Positions 1 to 9,886 are shown, counted from the first letter of the stretch. The stretch is DNA of 61,762 nucleotides from JASHSH01 sp036490215 (GCA_036490215.1 DASXEH010000074.1:1-61762), one strand, 5' to 3'. Numbers and translations are program-made. The notes: generated from the letters alone by a model not told the origin.

Positions 1-1
1 C

Positions 2-781
2 TCACGATGGCTCGAGGAACGCTACTATCTTGTTTTTGGCGAGCCTGAGCTCGCCCTAATCCCCCTTTTATGCGACCCGTCCCGTGACGCCATCGATGTT
101 GGCGCCAATCATGGGTGCTACGCGATGATCATGCGGAAATACGCCCGGCAGGTCATCGCCTTCGAACCGAACCCCGCATTGTCTTCGCAATTGGCTGACA
201 AATTCAGCGACGATGTCACCGTTCGCCCGTTGGCCCTGTCGCGATCCTCCGGCATGGCGGAATTGCATGTGCCCATCATAGATGGCCGAGACGTGAGTGG
301 CTTGGCGTCGCTCGACGATTCACATCCGCTGCCTGGAGCCGGCGATCATGAGATCGTCGTGCCGACGCGTGCGCTCGACGATGCGTTTTGGGGTGACGTG
401 GGCTTCATCAAAATCGACGTCGAGGGTCATGAATCGGCGGTCCTTGAAGGGGCTCATACGACCATCGCCCGGTGTCGGCCGAAAGCGCTAGTCGAACTCG
501 AAGAACGGCACGCGGTCGGCGCGATCGGCCGAGCGCGGCAATTCTTCTCGGATCTCAATTACCAGGGCTATTTCTTACGTGAAGGTAGGGTCAGGCCGAT
601 CGAAGAATTCGACGCGACGACCATGCAACGTAGCGAGGATGTGCAGAAGATCAATCCGCAGCGCGTCCACGCTGCGCCCGATACCTATACCAATAATTTC
701 CTGTTTGTACCGGCCGAACAGTCCGGCCTGATCGGTCGGCTCAACGACGCACTTCGGTCCCGCGTGCTGGTCCACGCGTAA
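2..781 (+). CDS. FkbM-family methyltransferase, 5' end cut by window
   Basis: The reading frame is open to the left edge, so the true start lies outside the window. Near the beginning the SAM-binding motif IDVGANHGCY is followed by VIAFEPNP, the usual first two motifs of FkbM methyltransferases, and later by GFIKIDVEGHE, the family's third hallmark. An internal ATG at 125 would remove the first motif and is not a credible start. Members O-methylate sugars or small molecules using S-adenosylmethionine. Because it sits at the edge of an exopolysaccharide locus, methylation of a polysaccharide sugar is my inference. Its 3' end overlaps the convergent acyltransferase gene by 41 bases. Confidence 0.85.
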   Translation, partial: SRWLEERYYLVFGEPELALIPLLCDPSRDAIDVGANHGCYAMIMRKYARQVIAFEPNPALSSQLADKFSDDVTVRPLALSRSSGMAELHVPIIDGRDVSGLASLDDSHPLPGAGDHEIVVPTRALDDAFWGDVGFIKIDVEGHESAVLEGAHTTIARCRPKALVELEERHAVGAIGRARQFFSDLNYQGYFLREGRVRPIEEFDATTMQRSEDVQKINPQRVHAAPDTYTNNFLFVPAEQSGLIGRLNDALRSRVLVHA

Positions 782-1943
782 AGAGATGGCGGCGCCCCTC
801 GAGCGCCGCGGCCAGACGATGCCCGATATCGATACCCGGCGCTTCGATCATGCGCCGGGTCAACAATGACATGGGCAGTGACAACCCGAGCACCAGCGCA
901 AAAGTTGCCATGAACAGTAATGGCGCGGGGATGACATCCATCAGATTGAAGCGCTTCTCCACGAAGCGCAGCGCCAGAACCAGCACAAAGTGGTTGATGT
1001 ATACGCTATAGCTGATCTGCCCGATCCAGGTGGTCGCGCGATTGACCAACAGCGTCGCCGCGACGGGGGTACGGCAGCCAAGGGCGAGACCTGCGAATGC
1101 GATGCCCATCGCTGTTGGCGCCAGGCTGTTATCGAGATCACCAACGGTCCCCAGCATCAGCCCGGCAACACCGAAGAACAAAGCCGCGATTAGGGCAAAG
1201 GCAGCCGCGTCTTCATGCAGCGCCTTTTCCTTCCAGAGCTGGGTTCCAGCACAGCGGTAGAGAGCGATACCCGCGAGGAACACGGGTAGCTGGGTCGGGA
1301 ACCAGAAATAGAGGAAGCTATTGTTCTCGATCGCTGCGTGGCCGGTCATGATAAAAGCCATGCCGTGGTTGAGTGCCACCACGACGATGATGACGGCGGC
1401 GAAAGCCAAGAGGCTCGATCGCGCCGAACGCAGTGTGAGAAACAGGATGGGCGCAACCAGGTAGAAACACATCTCGACACCGATCGACCAGCCGCCAGGA
1501 ACCACCGTGTTCTGCGCCGACGGAATCCAGGAATGGACGAAGAGCACATTGGCCAGGATGTCGAATGGACCATTGGCCGGCAGTTGCGATCCCAGCATCC
1601 GCATGCCGGTGAATACCGCGAGATAGAGGGCGATCCCGAAGTAGTAAAGCGGACCGATGCGGAAATACCGTTTGATGAGCCAGGCGAATGTTGCCCGTCC
1701 CGTCGTCACCTTGTGGGTCAGTTGACGCTCATAGGTCAGGCCAATCGTCAACGCGCTGACGACAAAGAAGAGCTGAACGCCATATTGGCCAGCGTCGGCG
1801 ATCGCCTTCCAATTGCCCGTCAGCGTCGTGACGTTTTGGCTGGAATGGACGAGCAACACGCCGAGAATGGCCCAGCCGCGCAGCGCGTCGAGCCAATCGA
1901 CGCGATTTACAGGCTGGCCCGAGGAATCTGTATCGCGCGCCAT
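741..1943 (-). CDS. acyltransferase-3 family membrane O-acyltransferase
   Basis: This 400-residue integral membrane protein begins with WLDALRGWAILGVLLVHSS, the N-terminal signature of the acyltransferase-3 (OafA/YrhL) family, whose histidine lies in the first membrane helix. About ten hydrophobic segments follow, the normal family layout. These enzymes transfer acetyl or similar groups onto periplasmic-side carbohydrate. A GAGG ribosome-binding site precedes the ATG. The gene starts 7 bases after the beta-helix gene and is the last of a minus-strand exopolysaccharide operon, so O-acetylation of the repeat unit is likely, though the acceptor cannot be read from sequence. Confidence 0.88.
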   Translation of the reverse strand: MARDTDSSGQPVNRVDWLDALRGWAILGVLLVHSSQNVTTLTGNWKAIADAGQYGVQLFFVVSALTIGLTYERQLTHKVTTGRATFAWLIKRYFRIGPLYYFGIALYLAVFTGMRMLGSQLPANGPFDILANVLFVHSWIPSAQNTVVPGGWSIGVEMCFYLVAPILFLTLRSARSSLLAFAAVIIVVVALNHGMAFIMTGHAAIENNSFLYFWFPTQLPVFLAGIALYRCAGTQLWKEKALHEDAAAFALIAALFFGVAGLMLGTVGDLDNSLAPTAMGIAFAGLALGCRTPVAATLLVNRATTWIGQISYSVYINHFVLVLALRFVEKRFNLMDVIPAPLLFMATFALVLGLSLPMSLLTRRMIEAPGIDIGHRLAAALEGRRHLFTRGPARGTEVRR

Positions 1944-1950
1944 GACATCC

Positions 1951-3216
1951 TCACGTTCCTACGACCGCGCCGTCATCGTCAGCCGCCGGTGCACCTTTCT
2001 TCAGGCGCAAACGGCCACGACCATCGACCCAGAGACGATATTCACCCAGTTGCGGCAGACTGTGGCTGTTCCAAGCGCCGCCGAATCGCATACCGCCTTC
2101 GGCCCCGCCGAGCTCGATCGGGTCGAAGCCATTGGCACGATCGATCGCCCCCATGCAGCCGATCAATGTAGCCCGCCCGCCGCCTGTACCGCTGAACCGG
2201 CCGAGACCAGCGCCCTTGGCTTTGCCATCGCCAAAGCCGCGGCAGCCGATCATGACGAGCTCACCCGTGGCAACGGCGTCGACCAACGCCATCTGATTGG
2301 CGATCGAATAAGCCCCGGACGCGATGAGCGTCCCGAACCCCACCAGCCTCATGCCGGCATTCGCCGGATCGGGCCCTGGCGCGGCTGTATGGTTGTTCTC
2401 GAAACCGCACCCGTTCAACAACGTGCATCCGTTACCCGCGGCTAAACCATAGTGCGCGTTCAGCAGGAAATAGCAGCCGTTGAAGGACACATCGTAGCAG
2501 CCGCGCTCAAGCGCCGCACCATGCTGGCCGTTCTGCCCGAATACACAGCCGAAGACATGGACCGCCGAAAGGATTCCGCCATGCGTACCATGAGCAAAAG
2601 TAAAGCCGTTGCCGTGGTTATCGCGGAAATAGCTGTTGAAGATCTGGCTCTCGAAAACATTGCCGACCATCTGGCAGCCGTCGCCGCCGCATCCTTCGAT
2701 CACGATGTCGCGCAGGCAAGCATTGTAGAGATACGCGCCACGGCCGTCGCAGGAAAGCACCAGCCCATGCCCCTCCCTGCCGGTCCCATTGATCTGGAGA
2801 CCGTCGAGCAGCAGGAAACGTTGGGTCGAGTTGCTGGCGATCTGCAGAACATTCGAGCCGTCGGCGATCGCGGACACGATCCGCGCCCCGCGCCCGCTGA
2901 TGCCGAAATGACGTCCGACGACACCACCCTGGCCTTCGGGGGACTCGATGCGCAACGTTCTCGTTATCCGATAGTTCCCCGGCGGCAGGGTAAGCATCGC
3001 CCCGCCTTTGGAAAACGCCGCATCGAGCCCCGCCTGCAAAGCGGCAGTATCGTCCGTCACGCCATCGCCAACGGCACCAAAGTGCCGCGCCGACATCATC
3101 TCGGAAGTCGACGGCGGCTCGGCTGCCATCGCGCGCGATGCCGCAAAGGCACCGAATGCCGCACCGCCGGACGCGAGGAGCAAGGCGCGCCGATCCATGA
3201 GCGCCATATCGGTCAT
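1951..3216 (-). CDS. right-handed beta-helix (pectate lyase-3-like) exported protein
   Basis: A 421-residue protein. I choose the ATG at 3216 because it forms an ATGA overlap with the upstream stop. The N-terminus MDRRALLLASGG followed by Ala-rich sequence ending in AMA looks like a twin-arginine signal peptide. The mature part opens with ARHFGAVGDGVTDDTAALQ, the typical entry to the pectate-lyase-3 beta-helix fold. Repeated Gly/Asn-rich rungs such as GCGGDGCQMVGN and CVFGQNGQHG follow. Proteins of this fold cleave or epimerise acidic polysaccharides or bind them. Being coupled to the polymerase gene, it may trim or modify the exopolysaccharide in the periplasm. No catalytic residues can be assigned with confidence. 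Confidence 0.8.
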   Translation of the reverse strand: MTDMALMDRRALLLASGGAAFGAFAASRAMAAEPPSTSEMMSARHFGAVGDGVTDDTAALQAGLDAAFSKGGAMLTLPPGNYRITRTLRIESPEGQGGVVGRHFGISGRGARIVSAIADGSNVLQIASNSTQRFLLLDGLQINGTGREGHGLVLSCDGRGAYLYNACLRDIVIEGCGGDGCQMVGNVFESQIFNSYFRDNHGNGFTFAHGTHGGILSAVHVFGCVFGQNGQHGAALERGCYDVSFNGCYFLLNAHYGLAAGNGCTLLNGCGFENNHTAAPGPDPANAGMRLVGFGTLIASGAYSIANQMALVDAVATGELVMIGCRGFGDGKAKGAGLGRFSGTGGGRATLIGCMGAIDRANGFDPIELGGAEGGMRFGGAWNSHSLPQLGEYRLWVDGRGRLRLKKGAPAADDDGAVVGT

Positions 3217-4583
3217 CGGATCAACCGCGGTGATGGACCACGCCACCGGACGATAGGCATACGGGCGACGAAGGTGGCCGGTGCCACCGGCCTCGCTGCA
3301 ACCACCGGCTGCTCAGCGGCCAGCTTGGCAACTGCGGCGCAGAGGAAGAAAATCGCCCACGTCATCGGTCCGACATAGGCCCCGGATGACTGGCCCAAGA
3401 TCGCCCACACGAACCAGCAGAAAGCAACCTGCCGAACCCCCGCCGCGCGCAGCCAGAGGCTGATCACGATGACCATCAGGACACCCCAGAAGAGGCCGAG
3501 ATAGATCCAGTGCAGCCAGAAATAATTGATCAGCAGCTCGCTCGATGCCGACGCGATCGTCCAATCGCGCGAGAAATTGGGCGAACCGATATAAGCGTTG
3601 ACGACAACGTCTTCGATGAAGGGCTCGCCGGTCAGGCCGGCGCCGGCAATCGGATAGTGCGCGATAACCTGCTGCGCGGCGATCGCCGGCCCCTCGACTC
3701 GATAGAAGAAGCTCGGGTCAGTACCGGAGGTGATCTCATGCAGGCGCTTGGCGAACAGCATCTCGGCCGCAAAATACGCTACTACGCATAGAAGCAATCC
3801 GACCACCGCCACGCGCGCATAACGGAACAGTTTTATGCTGCCTAAGCCGCCTTTCCCGCGATCGCCGACAATAAACAGCTCGTAGGGCACCAGCATCACG
3901 AACATCAACAGTAGCGTCGGCCCGGTGACGGCAACATAACCGGCGCCGACCAGGCCGACATAGGCAGGCAGCTTCCAGCGCCACGTGCTGGTCACCAGCC
4001 ATGCGAATACGAAGATGACGTAGGACAGGCTGACAGCCGATGGTTCGGACGCGAAGAATTTGGGCCGGACGTGACCGTAGATCAGCATATCGCGCGTATC
4101 GGCTTCGTAGACGCCCGAGCTATAAATCTTATTGCGAACGGCATCGCTGATCGGACGCAGGCCACCATACTGCTCCAGAAGACAGCCAACCAAGATGATC
4201 AGGGCCGAAGTTAGAAACAGACGCGCGATTTGATCGCGGGTGCCCATCGTCAATGTCAGGAAGAACGTGAAGCCGATCACCAAAGAGTATGTGATCTGAA
4301 TCAGGCCGTTGAATCGGCGCCCGAGGAACGAGTAGTCGGTCGCACAGAGGATCGACATCACATAGAACAGCACTACCACCATGAATCCGGTGAAAGCGCC
4401 GGCGGTTATGTCGTTGCGTCGGCGCCACAGCAACGCCATGCCGGCGATGCCGGATGGCGCCGCGGGAAACGGCACAGTGGCCGTTATCTGGATCGTGTAG
4501 TGGGTGTAGAGGCCGAGCAGAAAGAGAATGATCAGCCCGAAGTCGACGCCACTCAGACCCCGTCCGGTTTTCGTGACGTTCAT
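3213..4583 (-). CDS. Wzy-like polysaccharide polymerase / O-antigen ligase-type membrane protein
   Basis: A 456-residue polytopic protein with about ten hydrophobic helices and a long periplasmic-type loop between about residues 270 and 350, the arrangement of O-antigen polymerases and ligases. The ATG at 4583 overlaps the stop of the upstream glycosyltransferase gene as ATGA, so I prefer it over the 21-codon longer ORF. Wzy-type proteins join lipid-linked repeat units at the periplasmic face of the inner membrane. Sequence conservation in this family is low, so the assignment rests on topology and on a locus that already holds flippase, autokinase and export protein. Confidence 0.75.
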   Translation of the reverse strand: MNVTKTGRGLSGVDFGLIILFLLGLYTHYTIQITATVPFPAAPSGIAGMALLWRRRNDITAGAFTGFMVVVLFYVMSILCATDYSFLGRRFNGLIQITYSLVIGFTFFLTLTMGTRDQIARLFLTSALIILVGCLLEQYGGLRPISDAVRNKIYSSGVYEADTRDMLIYGHVRPKFFASEPSAVSLSYVIFVFAWLVTSTWRWKLPAYVGLVGAGYVAVTGPTLLLMFVMLVPYELFIVGDRGKGGLGSIKLFRYARVAVVGLLLCVVAYFAAEMLFAKRLHEITSGTDPSFFYRVEGPAIAAQQVIAHYPIAGAGLTGEPFIEDVVVNAYIGSPNFSRDWTIASASSELLINYFWLHWIYLGLFWGVLMVIVISLWLRAAGVRQVAFCWFVWAILGQSSGAYVGPMTWAIFFLCAAVAKLAAEQPVVAARPVAPATFVARMPIVRWRGPSPRLIR

Positions 4584-5794
4584 AGCTGGGCTACCGCGGT
4601 CGCCAGCGCTGCTCCGCGGCTTGACCAATCGAATTGATCGGCGCACGCACGATAAGCCGAGTCCTGAATCTGATTCAGGCGATCGAGATTGTCGATCGAT
4701 TGGACGATCCCCAGAGCCAGGGCCTCTTGGTTGGGATAGAGAAGAATGCTTTCTTTGTTGGTCAGCGGCATGCCCGCCACCGATCCTTCAAGCGCGAAGA
4801 TCGGCAAGCGAGCGAACACGTAGTCGAGCACTTTGAGCTTGAAACCGCCGCCGCTGCGCTCAGGAACGATGGCGATTCGTGCAGTACGCATATGTTCGTC
4901 AACCGACTCGACGGGGCCGACAAAATGCGTCATCACCACGCGCCGGCGCATCGCGTCGAGAAAGCGTTTCTCGGCACTGCCGATCACATGAAGCTCGATT
5001 CCGTAGGCGGCCAAGATCGGGTCGGCGATGCTGACGAACTCTTCAAGATTCATCCGCTTCGCGATCCAGTCGAAGCTGCCGACCAATATCGCCCGCCTGG
5101 GGGTCGTCGGGCCCAGAACCCGATCGGCTGTGCCTTTGCCGATAAAGCCCGGCGTCAGCACCTCGATGCGCTCGCCGGATCGGCGCTCCTGATAGAGCGC
5201 GGCATCCTCGCCGGTGATGGCCGTGATCAAATCCGAGGCGTTGACCATCGCGCGTTCGAGATCCATGACCTTCAGCGCGTCGATACGCATGACCACACGG
5301 CGCACTGGGCGCGTCTGTTCATTGGCCACGCGGCGCCGCAAACTTTCTTCATGGTTATGCGAGATATAGATCATCTTGGTCTTGGCTGCCGTCCGCCGGC
5401 GCCAGCGCATAACCTGCTTCAGCGCCCAGCCCGCCGATATGCCGTCGAGAATGATCGCGTTCCACTCACCCTCGTTAAGCAATCCGTCGAGCAAACGCAC
5501 CATCTCGGGTGTACGGCAGCGATTGGCGATATTGGGCAACCGCGATTTGACGCTGGTCCAGCGCGCAAGCGGCTTGTGCTCGACCAGACGCCAGACGACA
5601 TTTCCTTCGCGCTGACCGTCGACGCGATGCCCGTCCGGCCGCTGCAGGCCCAGCACCGTAACCTCGGCGCCGGCATCCGCAATCCCACGGATCAGGCCAC
5701 CGGAGTATACATACTGACCGTTATGCGGCGGGTCTGGATCCGCGAGAGTTAGCCAAAGGCAGCGCACAGTTTGTTCTTTCGTTTGGGCTGCCAC
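4580..5794 (-). CDS. GT-B glycosyltransferase (family 4-like)
   Basis: About 404 residues with a two-domain GT-B layout. The N-terminal part reads VRCLWLTLADPDPPHNGQ followed by YSGGLIRGIADAGAEVTVLG. The C-terminal nucleotide-sugar domain carries RRAILVGSFDW, then IAIVPERSGGGFKLKVLDY, the acidic donor-binding loop, with the conserved Glu/Gly-rich pattern partly kept. The first codon is GTG, directly after the stop of the preceding gene and without a clear ribosome-binding site. A second GTG eight codons in is an alternative. It probably adds one sugar to the undecaprenyl-linked repeat unit; donor and acceptor are unknown. Confidence 0.82.
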   Translation of the reverse strand: MAAQTKEQTVRCLWLTLADPDPPHNGQYVYSGGLIRGIADAGAEVTVLGLQRPDGHRVDGQREGNVVWRLVEHKPLARWTSVKSRLPNIANRCRTPEMVRLLDGLLNEGEWNAIILDGISAGWALKQVMRWRRRTAAKTKMIYISHNHEESLRRRVANEQTRPVRRVVMRIDALKVMDLERAMVNASDLITAITGEDAALYQERRSGERIEVLTPGFIGKGTADRVLGPTTPRRAILVGSFDWIAKRMNLEEFVSIADPILAAYGIELHVIGSAEKRFLDAMRRRVVMTHFVGPVESVDEHMRTARIAIVPERSGGGFKLKVLDYVFARLPIFALEGSVAGMPLTNKESILLYPNQEALALGIVQSIDNLDRLNQIQDSAYRACADQFDWSSRGAALATAVAQL

Positions 5795-7288
5795 TCAGAA
5801 GGCGTGGCGGCCAGTAAAACCACCGAAGACTGTGCGGATGATGATCCAGAGATCGAACACCACCGACCAATGATCGACATAGTAGAGGTCGTGTTCGACG
5901 CGCTTCTCGATCTGATCCACGGTCTCGGTCTCACCGCGCCATCCGTTAACTTGCGCCCAGCCCGTGATACCGGGTTTCATGCGGTGACGGGCATGATAGA
6001 AGCGCACGGCATCCGGATAGAGAATGCCGCCGGCTTTCGCTGCCATGGCATGCGGGCGAGGCCCAACGATCGACATCTCGCCGCGCAGAACATTCAGGAA
6101 CTGCGGCAGCTCGTCGAGACTGGTCCGGCGAATGAACGCGCCGACTTTGGTGATGCGCGGATCGTTCCGTTGGGTCAGCTTCTCGCCATTGGCATCGGCG
6201 GCATGGTGGTACATCGAGCGGAACTTAAAGACTTCGATCAGCTCGTTGTTGAACCCATAGCGCTTCTGCCGGAACAGCGCGGGACCGGGACTGTCGAGCT
6301 TGATCGCCAACGCAACCGCCGCAAGGATCGGCGAGATCAGCATCAGGATGATCGCCGCCAAAATGCGGTCCTCAATCGTCTTGGCAATACCCCGCCAATC
6401 GCGAAGCGGCGAGTCGAGCGCCTGGAGCAGCGGCATGCCATCCACTTGCTTGATCGGGCACGCGCCGGCACGCAAATCGAACCACTCTGGGCAGAGCATC
6501 ACGGTGGCGGGGGTTTGGCGCAGCTTCTCGATGACATGCGTGAGACGGGCATTGGCGGCCATCGGCAGCGCGACGATCACCGTATCAACACGGCGACGGC
6601 GAATATCCGCGAGAAGATCGTCGGAAGAACCTTGAACCGGAACCCCGCTCTCGCGATCGTTCAGACGCTGGTAGCGATCGTCATAGATGCCGCCGACCGT
6701 TAGAGAACGATCAGGCAGCGAACCGAGATACTGAATAATCCGATCGGCGACGCCGCCGGCGCCGAGAATGGCAGCACGGCGCGTCAAGCGACCAGCTTTG
6801 GTCCACTGCATAACGAGGTAGCCGATGGCGAAGCGCGTCGTGATCATCAGGATCGCGGCGGCGCCAAGCCATTCGGCGGCCCAGATTTGATTCGCGCCGT
6901 TGCCGATATCGGTGATCTTCAACACGCCAACCATCACAACCGCCAAGATCATCCAATTTAGGAAGGCCGTGGTCAGCGAGCGCTTGAGGCGACGCAGGGT
7001 CGCGAAACGATACGCATCCAACACATGGCCGAGATTGACCGCGATCAGCATGCCCAGGCCGACGAGAATAAATGAGAGGCGGCCGTTTTCGGTGACGATG
7101 TATGGATTGAAGAGCAGCGCCGCCACGCCGGTGCTGAGCACCGCGATAGCGTCGACCGCAGCAGCCATGGTCGCCACGATGTTTTCGGAAACCGGCTTGG
7201 GGCTGGCTGGTACGGAGATCGACATCGTCGACTGATCGACCAATTCGGTCGATGCGAGCAGGCGGTCCGAAGCGGCGTATTCAGTCAT
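5795..7288 (-). CDS. polyprenyl-phosphate hexose-1-phosphate transferase (WcaJ/ExoY type)
   Basis: A 497-residue initiating transferase. The N-terminal half has four to five membrane helices and a CoA-binding-like domain (AAILGAGGVADRIIQYLG). The C-terminal catalytic domain has the hallmark ALFRQKRYGFNNELIEVFKFR, then TSLDELPQFLNVLRGEMSIVGPRPH, the DE and GPRP motifs of bacterial sugar transferases. It loads a sugar-1-phosphate onto undecaprenyl phosphate to start repeat-unit synthesis, most often glucose for this architecture. The ATG at 7288 is preceded by GGAG at 6-base spacing and is preferred over a 21-codon longer start. The next gene follows without a gap. Confidence 0.93.
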   Translation of the reverse strand: MTEYAASDRLLASTELVDQSTMSISVPASPKPVSENIVATMAAAVDAIAVLSTGVAALLFNPYIVTENGRLSFILVGLGMLIAVNLGHVLDAYRFATLRRLKRSLTTAFLNWMILAVVMVGVLKITDIGNGANQIWAAEWLGAAAILMITTRFAIGYLVMQWTKAGRLTRRAAILGAGGVADRIIQYLGSLPDRSLTVGGIYDDRYQRLNDRESGVPVQGSSDDLLADIRRRRVDTVIVALPMAANARLTHVIEKLRQTPATVMLCPEWFDLRAGACPIKQVDGMPLLQALDSPLRDWRGIAKTIEDRILAAIILMLISPILAAVALAIKLDSPGPALFRQKRYGFNNELIEVFKFRSMYHHAADANGEKLTQRNDPRITKVGAFIRRTSLDELPQFLNVLRGEMSIVGPRPHAMAAKAGGILYPDAVRFYHARHRMKPGITGWAQVNGWRGETETVDQIEKRVEHDLYYVDHWSVVFDLWIIIRTVFGGFTGRHAF

Positions 7289-7436
7289 GGGTGGCTCCAA
7301 AATCGAGTCAGTTCCAGGCATGGCTGCGGGAACGAACGCATCCCGACGCACAGATTTTGATTTCGGAGGGCGCGTGCAGTCTCGTGATCAAACTGAGACG
7401 TGCAGTGCAAAAAGAATTGCGTATTACCGTTTGGTA

Positions 7437-8657
7437 TCAAGCCACAAGAAGGCTACGGAAAATATCGTCCGCGAATCTCTGCGGTGTCATAGGAGCGACA
7501 AATTTCGCCGCTGTTTGGCCATCAAAATGTCCGGTCTGGTCCACAGACAGCGCCGATTCGATGCAATTGCACAAACTCTGTTCATCGGAAGTGTCGGCGG
7601 TGAAGCCAAGATGGTTGTCGCGAACCAAGCGGCCGAGCAGACCGAACTCCTGTGTGACAATTGGCTTACCGGCGCGCGCCGCCCAAAGTAGAACGCCGCT
7701 CGAACCGACGAAGCGTTGATATGGCGCGAGAATGAGATCGGATCGATCAACGAGCGCATACAATTCGCCGCTGCCGATGCGGCGGTCTTCCACATGCACC
7801 CATACTTCGGGCCGCGCTGCGGCGAGAGCCGATAGCCCGTTCTCGAAGCGCTCACGCAGCGTCTCTTCGACACGGCCCGCGAAGATGATACCCGTCGTCT
7901 TTGCGACCTCAGGGCGCAGATGACGCAGCGCATCGAGGACGATCAGGGCGCCCTTGCGCTCGGTGATGTGACCAAAGAGAAGCAGAACCGTGAGATTGGC
8001 CGGGATCGACTCGACCAATCCGTTTTCCCCGATATTGACGTTGACTGCCGGATGAACCGGGTCGGGCAACCACCGCACCTTATTGCCGTGATGATAGTGG
8101 CGCGCCGCATAGTCTGGAAAATAAGGATCGAGCGTTTGAATGGAATGAACATGGCGGTTGCGCAGCGCCAAGCGATAGATGATGTCCTTGCGCAGATCCT
8201 TAATGCACTCGATCAGCCGACGTCGCGCCATACCGAGCGCGGCATAGTGATTGGAAGGACGGAAAAGAATTCCGCCGATCGCGCGGCGCCCGATCCCAAA
8301 GCCGAGCGCGAGAGGAAGCATCAGGTGATCGATACCGAGGAAATATCCCGCCGAGGCGCCGGTTTGCTTCATATAGCGGCGCATGGTCCACCAACGGGAA
8401 AATGCGCTGATCAGCAGCGATTTATGCTTGCACAAGCGCTGTTCGCGCGCGGTCATGGCAACCACGCGGATATGACCCTCGGCCAGTGCCACCGGATCCT
8501 GGATCAGAATCCGGCGGACACTGCTGGCAACGATCATATAGGTGATGCAGCGCTGATCTTCGTTGGCGGCGTATCGCACCAAGTGCTGCAGCCACTCGAT
8601 CGGATGGCCTTCGGACTCGGGCTCGAAAATGAGGATCGAGCGAACGGCGTCCGTCAT
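7437..8657 (-). CDS. GT-B glycosyltransferase
   Basis: A 406-residue protein with a C-terminal GT4-like donor domain: LTVLLLFGHITERKGALIVLDAL, then IIFAGRVEE and SDLILAPYQRFVGSSGVLLWAARAGKPIVT, followed by GLLGRLVRDNHLGF. These are the GxxxxRKG and the E/G-rich donor-site motifs. The N-terminal acceptor domain begins ILIFEPESEGHPIEWLQHL. The ATG overlaps the upstream glycosyltransferase stop as ATGA, indicating translational coupling. A 148-base gap separates it from the initiating transferase. The transferred sugar cannot be inferred. Confidence 0.82.
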   Translation of the reverse strand: MTDAVRSILIFEPESEGHPIEWLQHLVRYAANEDQRCITYMIVASSVRRILIQDPVALAEGHIRVVAMTAREQRLCKHKSLLISAFSRWWTMRRYMKQTGASAGYFLGIDHLMLPLALGFGIGRRAIGGILFRPSNHYAALGMARRRLIECIKDLRKDIIYRLALRNRHVHSIQTLDPYFPDYAARHYHHGNKVRWLPDPVHPAVNVNIGENGLVESIPANLTVLLLFGHITERKGALIVLDALRHLRPEVAKTTGIIFAGRVEETLRERFENGLSALAAARPEVWVHVEDRRIGSGELYALVDRSDLILAPYQRFVGSSGVLLWAARAGKPIVTQEFGLLGRLVRDNHLGFTADTSDEQSLCNCIESALSVDQTGHFDGQTAAKFVAPMTPQRFADDIFRSLLVA

Positions 8658-9886
8658 GAATGGACGCAGAGTTTCTCGATGCGGGCCTCGAAAGCCTCGA
8701 GCACCTTGGATTTGTCATTATGGCGGGCGACGAATTGCTTACCGCGCTCGCCCAACACACGACGTAGACCCGGATCATCCGCTAGACGAAGGACCGCCTC
8801 GGCAAAAGCCGAAGGATCGTTGGGCGGTACGCAAATGAAGGCGCCGCTCGCGCGTTGCAGGCCCCAAAGCGGACTCAAACGCCCGGCGGTGGCGACGAAT
8901 GGACGTCCCGCGGCCATGATGTTGAATATCTTCGACGGCAGGGCAAAGGGCGCCGCGTCGGGCATCTGCGGTACGAGATGGATATCCGTCTCCATCAACC
9001 CGCGATACAGCGCCTCGTCGGGCAGAAGCTCTTCCAGTCGAATATTGGTCAGCCCGTGGCTTTCGATCTGCTGACGCAGCGGCTCGGCCTGATTTCCGCG
9101 GCCGCGCATGATGATCGTCATCTCGGGGCGCGTCCGCTGCAGGACGTCGGCCATGGTGACGATCTGCCCCAATCCCTGCTTCTTTCCGAAGTTGCCGCTA
9201 TAGATGATCTTGACCGGTCCATTGGGCGGCTCGATCGCTTCGGCGAAGCGATCGAGATCAACCCAGATCGGGAAGAAATCAATCGGCGCTTTGATGCCAT
9301 TCTCGCGCAGCTGATCGGCCATCTCACGCGTCAGCACGGTCAGCAGATCGGTGCGGTTGAAAACCATCCGTTCGACAATGCGCATCACCGTCACGATACC
9401 TGGGGCCGAGACCATTTTGAGACCCTTGGCGAGGCCAGACTGGATATCGTGGACAATCGCCACATGGCGCCCTCGGCGGCGGCAAGCAACCGCACCCAAG
9501 GCAACACTGAAGATCGATGGGCACAACGAGATCACCAGATCGTGACGCTTCACACGCCCGGTAATCACATGGCGCAGACCGCCAAGGAAGAACGAGAGCT
9601 CGCTGAGGATACGGGACAGCGCCCCACCCTTCTTCGAGATGCGCGCGCGAACCCGCTCGACCCGAACGCCATTGATCTCTTGATGACCCGGCGTCTTTGC
9701 CCGCTCGGCGGCGAAAACGTCGGGGTCAGGATAGTGCGGCAGGCCGGCGATAACCGTCACCTCCCAGCCGCGCTTGGTGAGCCATTCCGCCAAATCGGCG
9801 CAGAATGGCCCAGATCCAAGCAATTCCGGCCGGTAGAATTGGGTGACGAGAAGCGCTTTGCGAGCGTTTCCAGCCATTGCCGTCAT
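8654..9886 (-). CDS. WbuB/WcaI-like glycosyltransferase family 4 protein
   Basis: A 410-residue GT-B enzyme. It starts KALLVTQFYRPELLGSGPF and continues LAEWLTKRGWEVTVIAGLPHYP, the N-terminal pattern of the WbuB/WcaI group. The donor domain contains VKIIYSGNFGKKQGLGQIV, then DIHLVPQMPDAAPFALPSKIFNIMAAGRPFVA, the E/D-x7-P-S-K loop that holds the nucleotide sugar. Enzymes of this group add deoxy-amino sugars or fucose to lipid-linked oligosaccharides. The start overlaps the stop of the autokinase gene as ATGA. It acts on the cytoplasmic side of the inner membrane. Confidence 0.87.
   Translation of the reverse strand: MTAMAGNARKALLVTQFYRPELLGSGPFCADLAEWLTKRGWEVTVIAGLPHYPDPDVFAAERAKTPGHQEINGVRVERVRARISKKGGALSRILSELSFFLGGLRHVITGRVKRHDLVISLCPSIFSVALGAVACRRRGRHVAIVHDIQSGLAKGLKMVSAPGIVTVMRIVERMVFNRTDLLTVLTREMADQLRENGIKAPIDFFPIWVDLDRFAEAIEPPNGPVKIIYSGNFGKKQGLGQIVTMADVLQRTRPEMTIIMRGRGNQAEPLRQQIESHGLTNIRLEELLPDEALYRGLMETDIHLVPQMPDAAPFALPSKIFNIMAAGRPFVATAGRLSPLWGLQRASGAFICVPPNDPSAFAEAVLRLADDPGLRRVLGERGKQFVARHNDKSKVLEAFEARIEKLCVHS

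Noticed and set aside
1338..3378. Plus-strand ORFs of 277 and 308 residues
   Set aside because: Antisense to the acyltransferase and beta-helix genes, with shadow-type composition.
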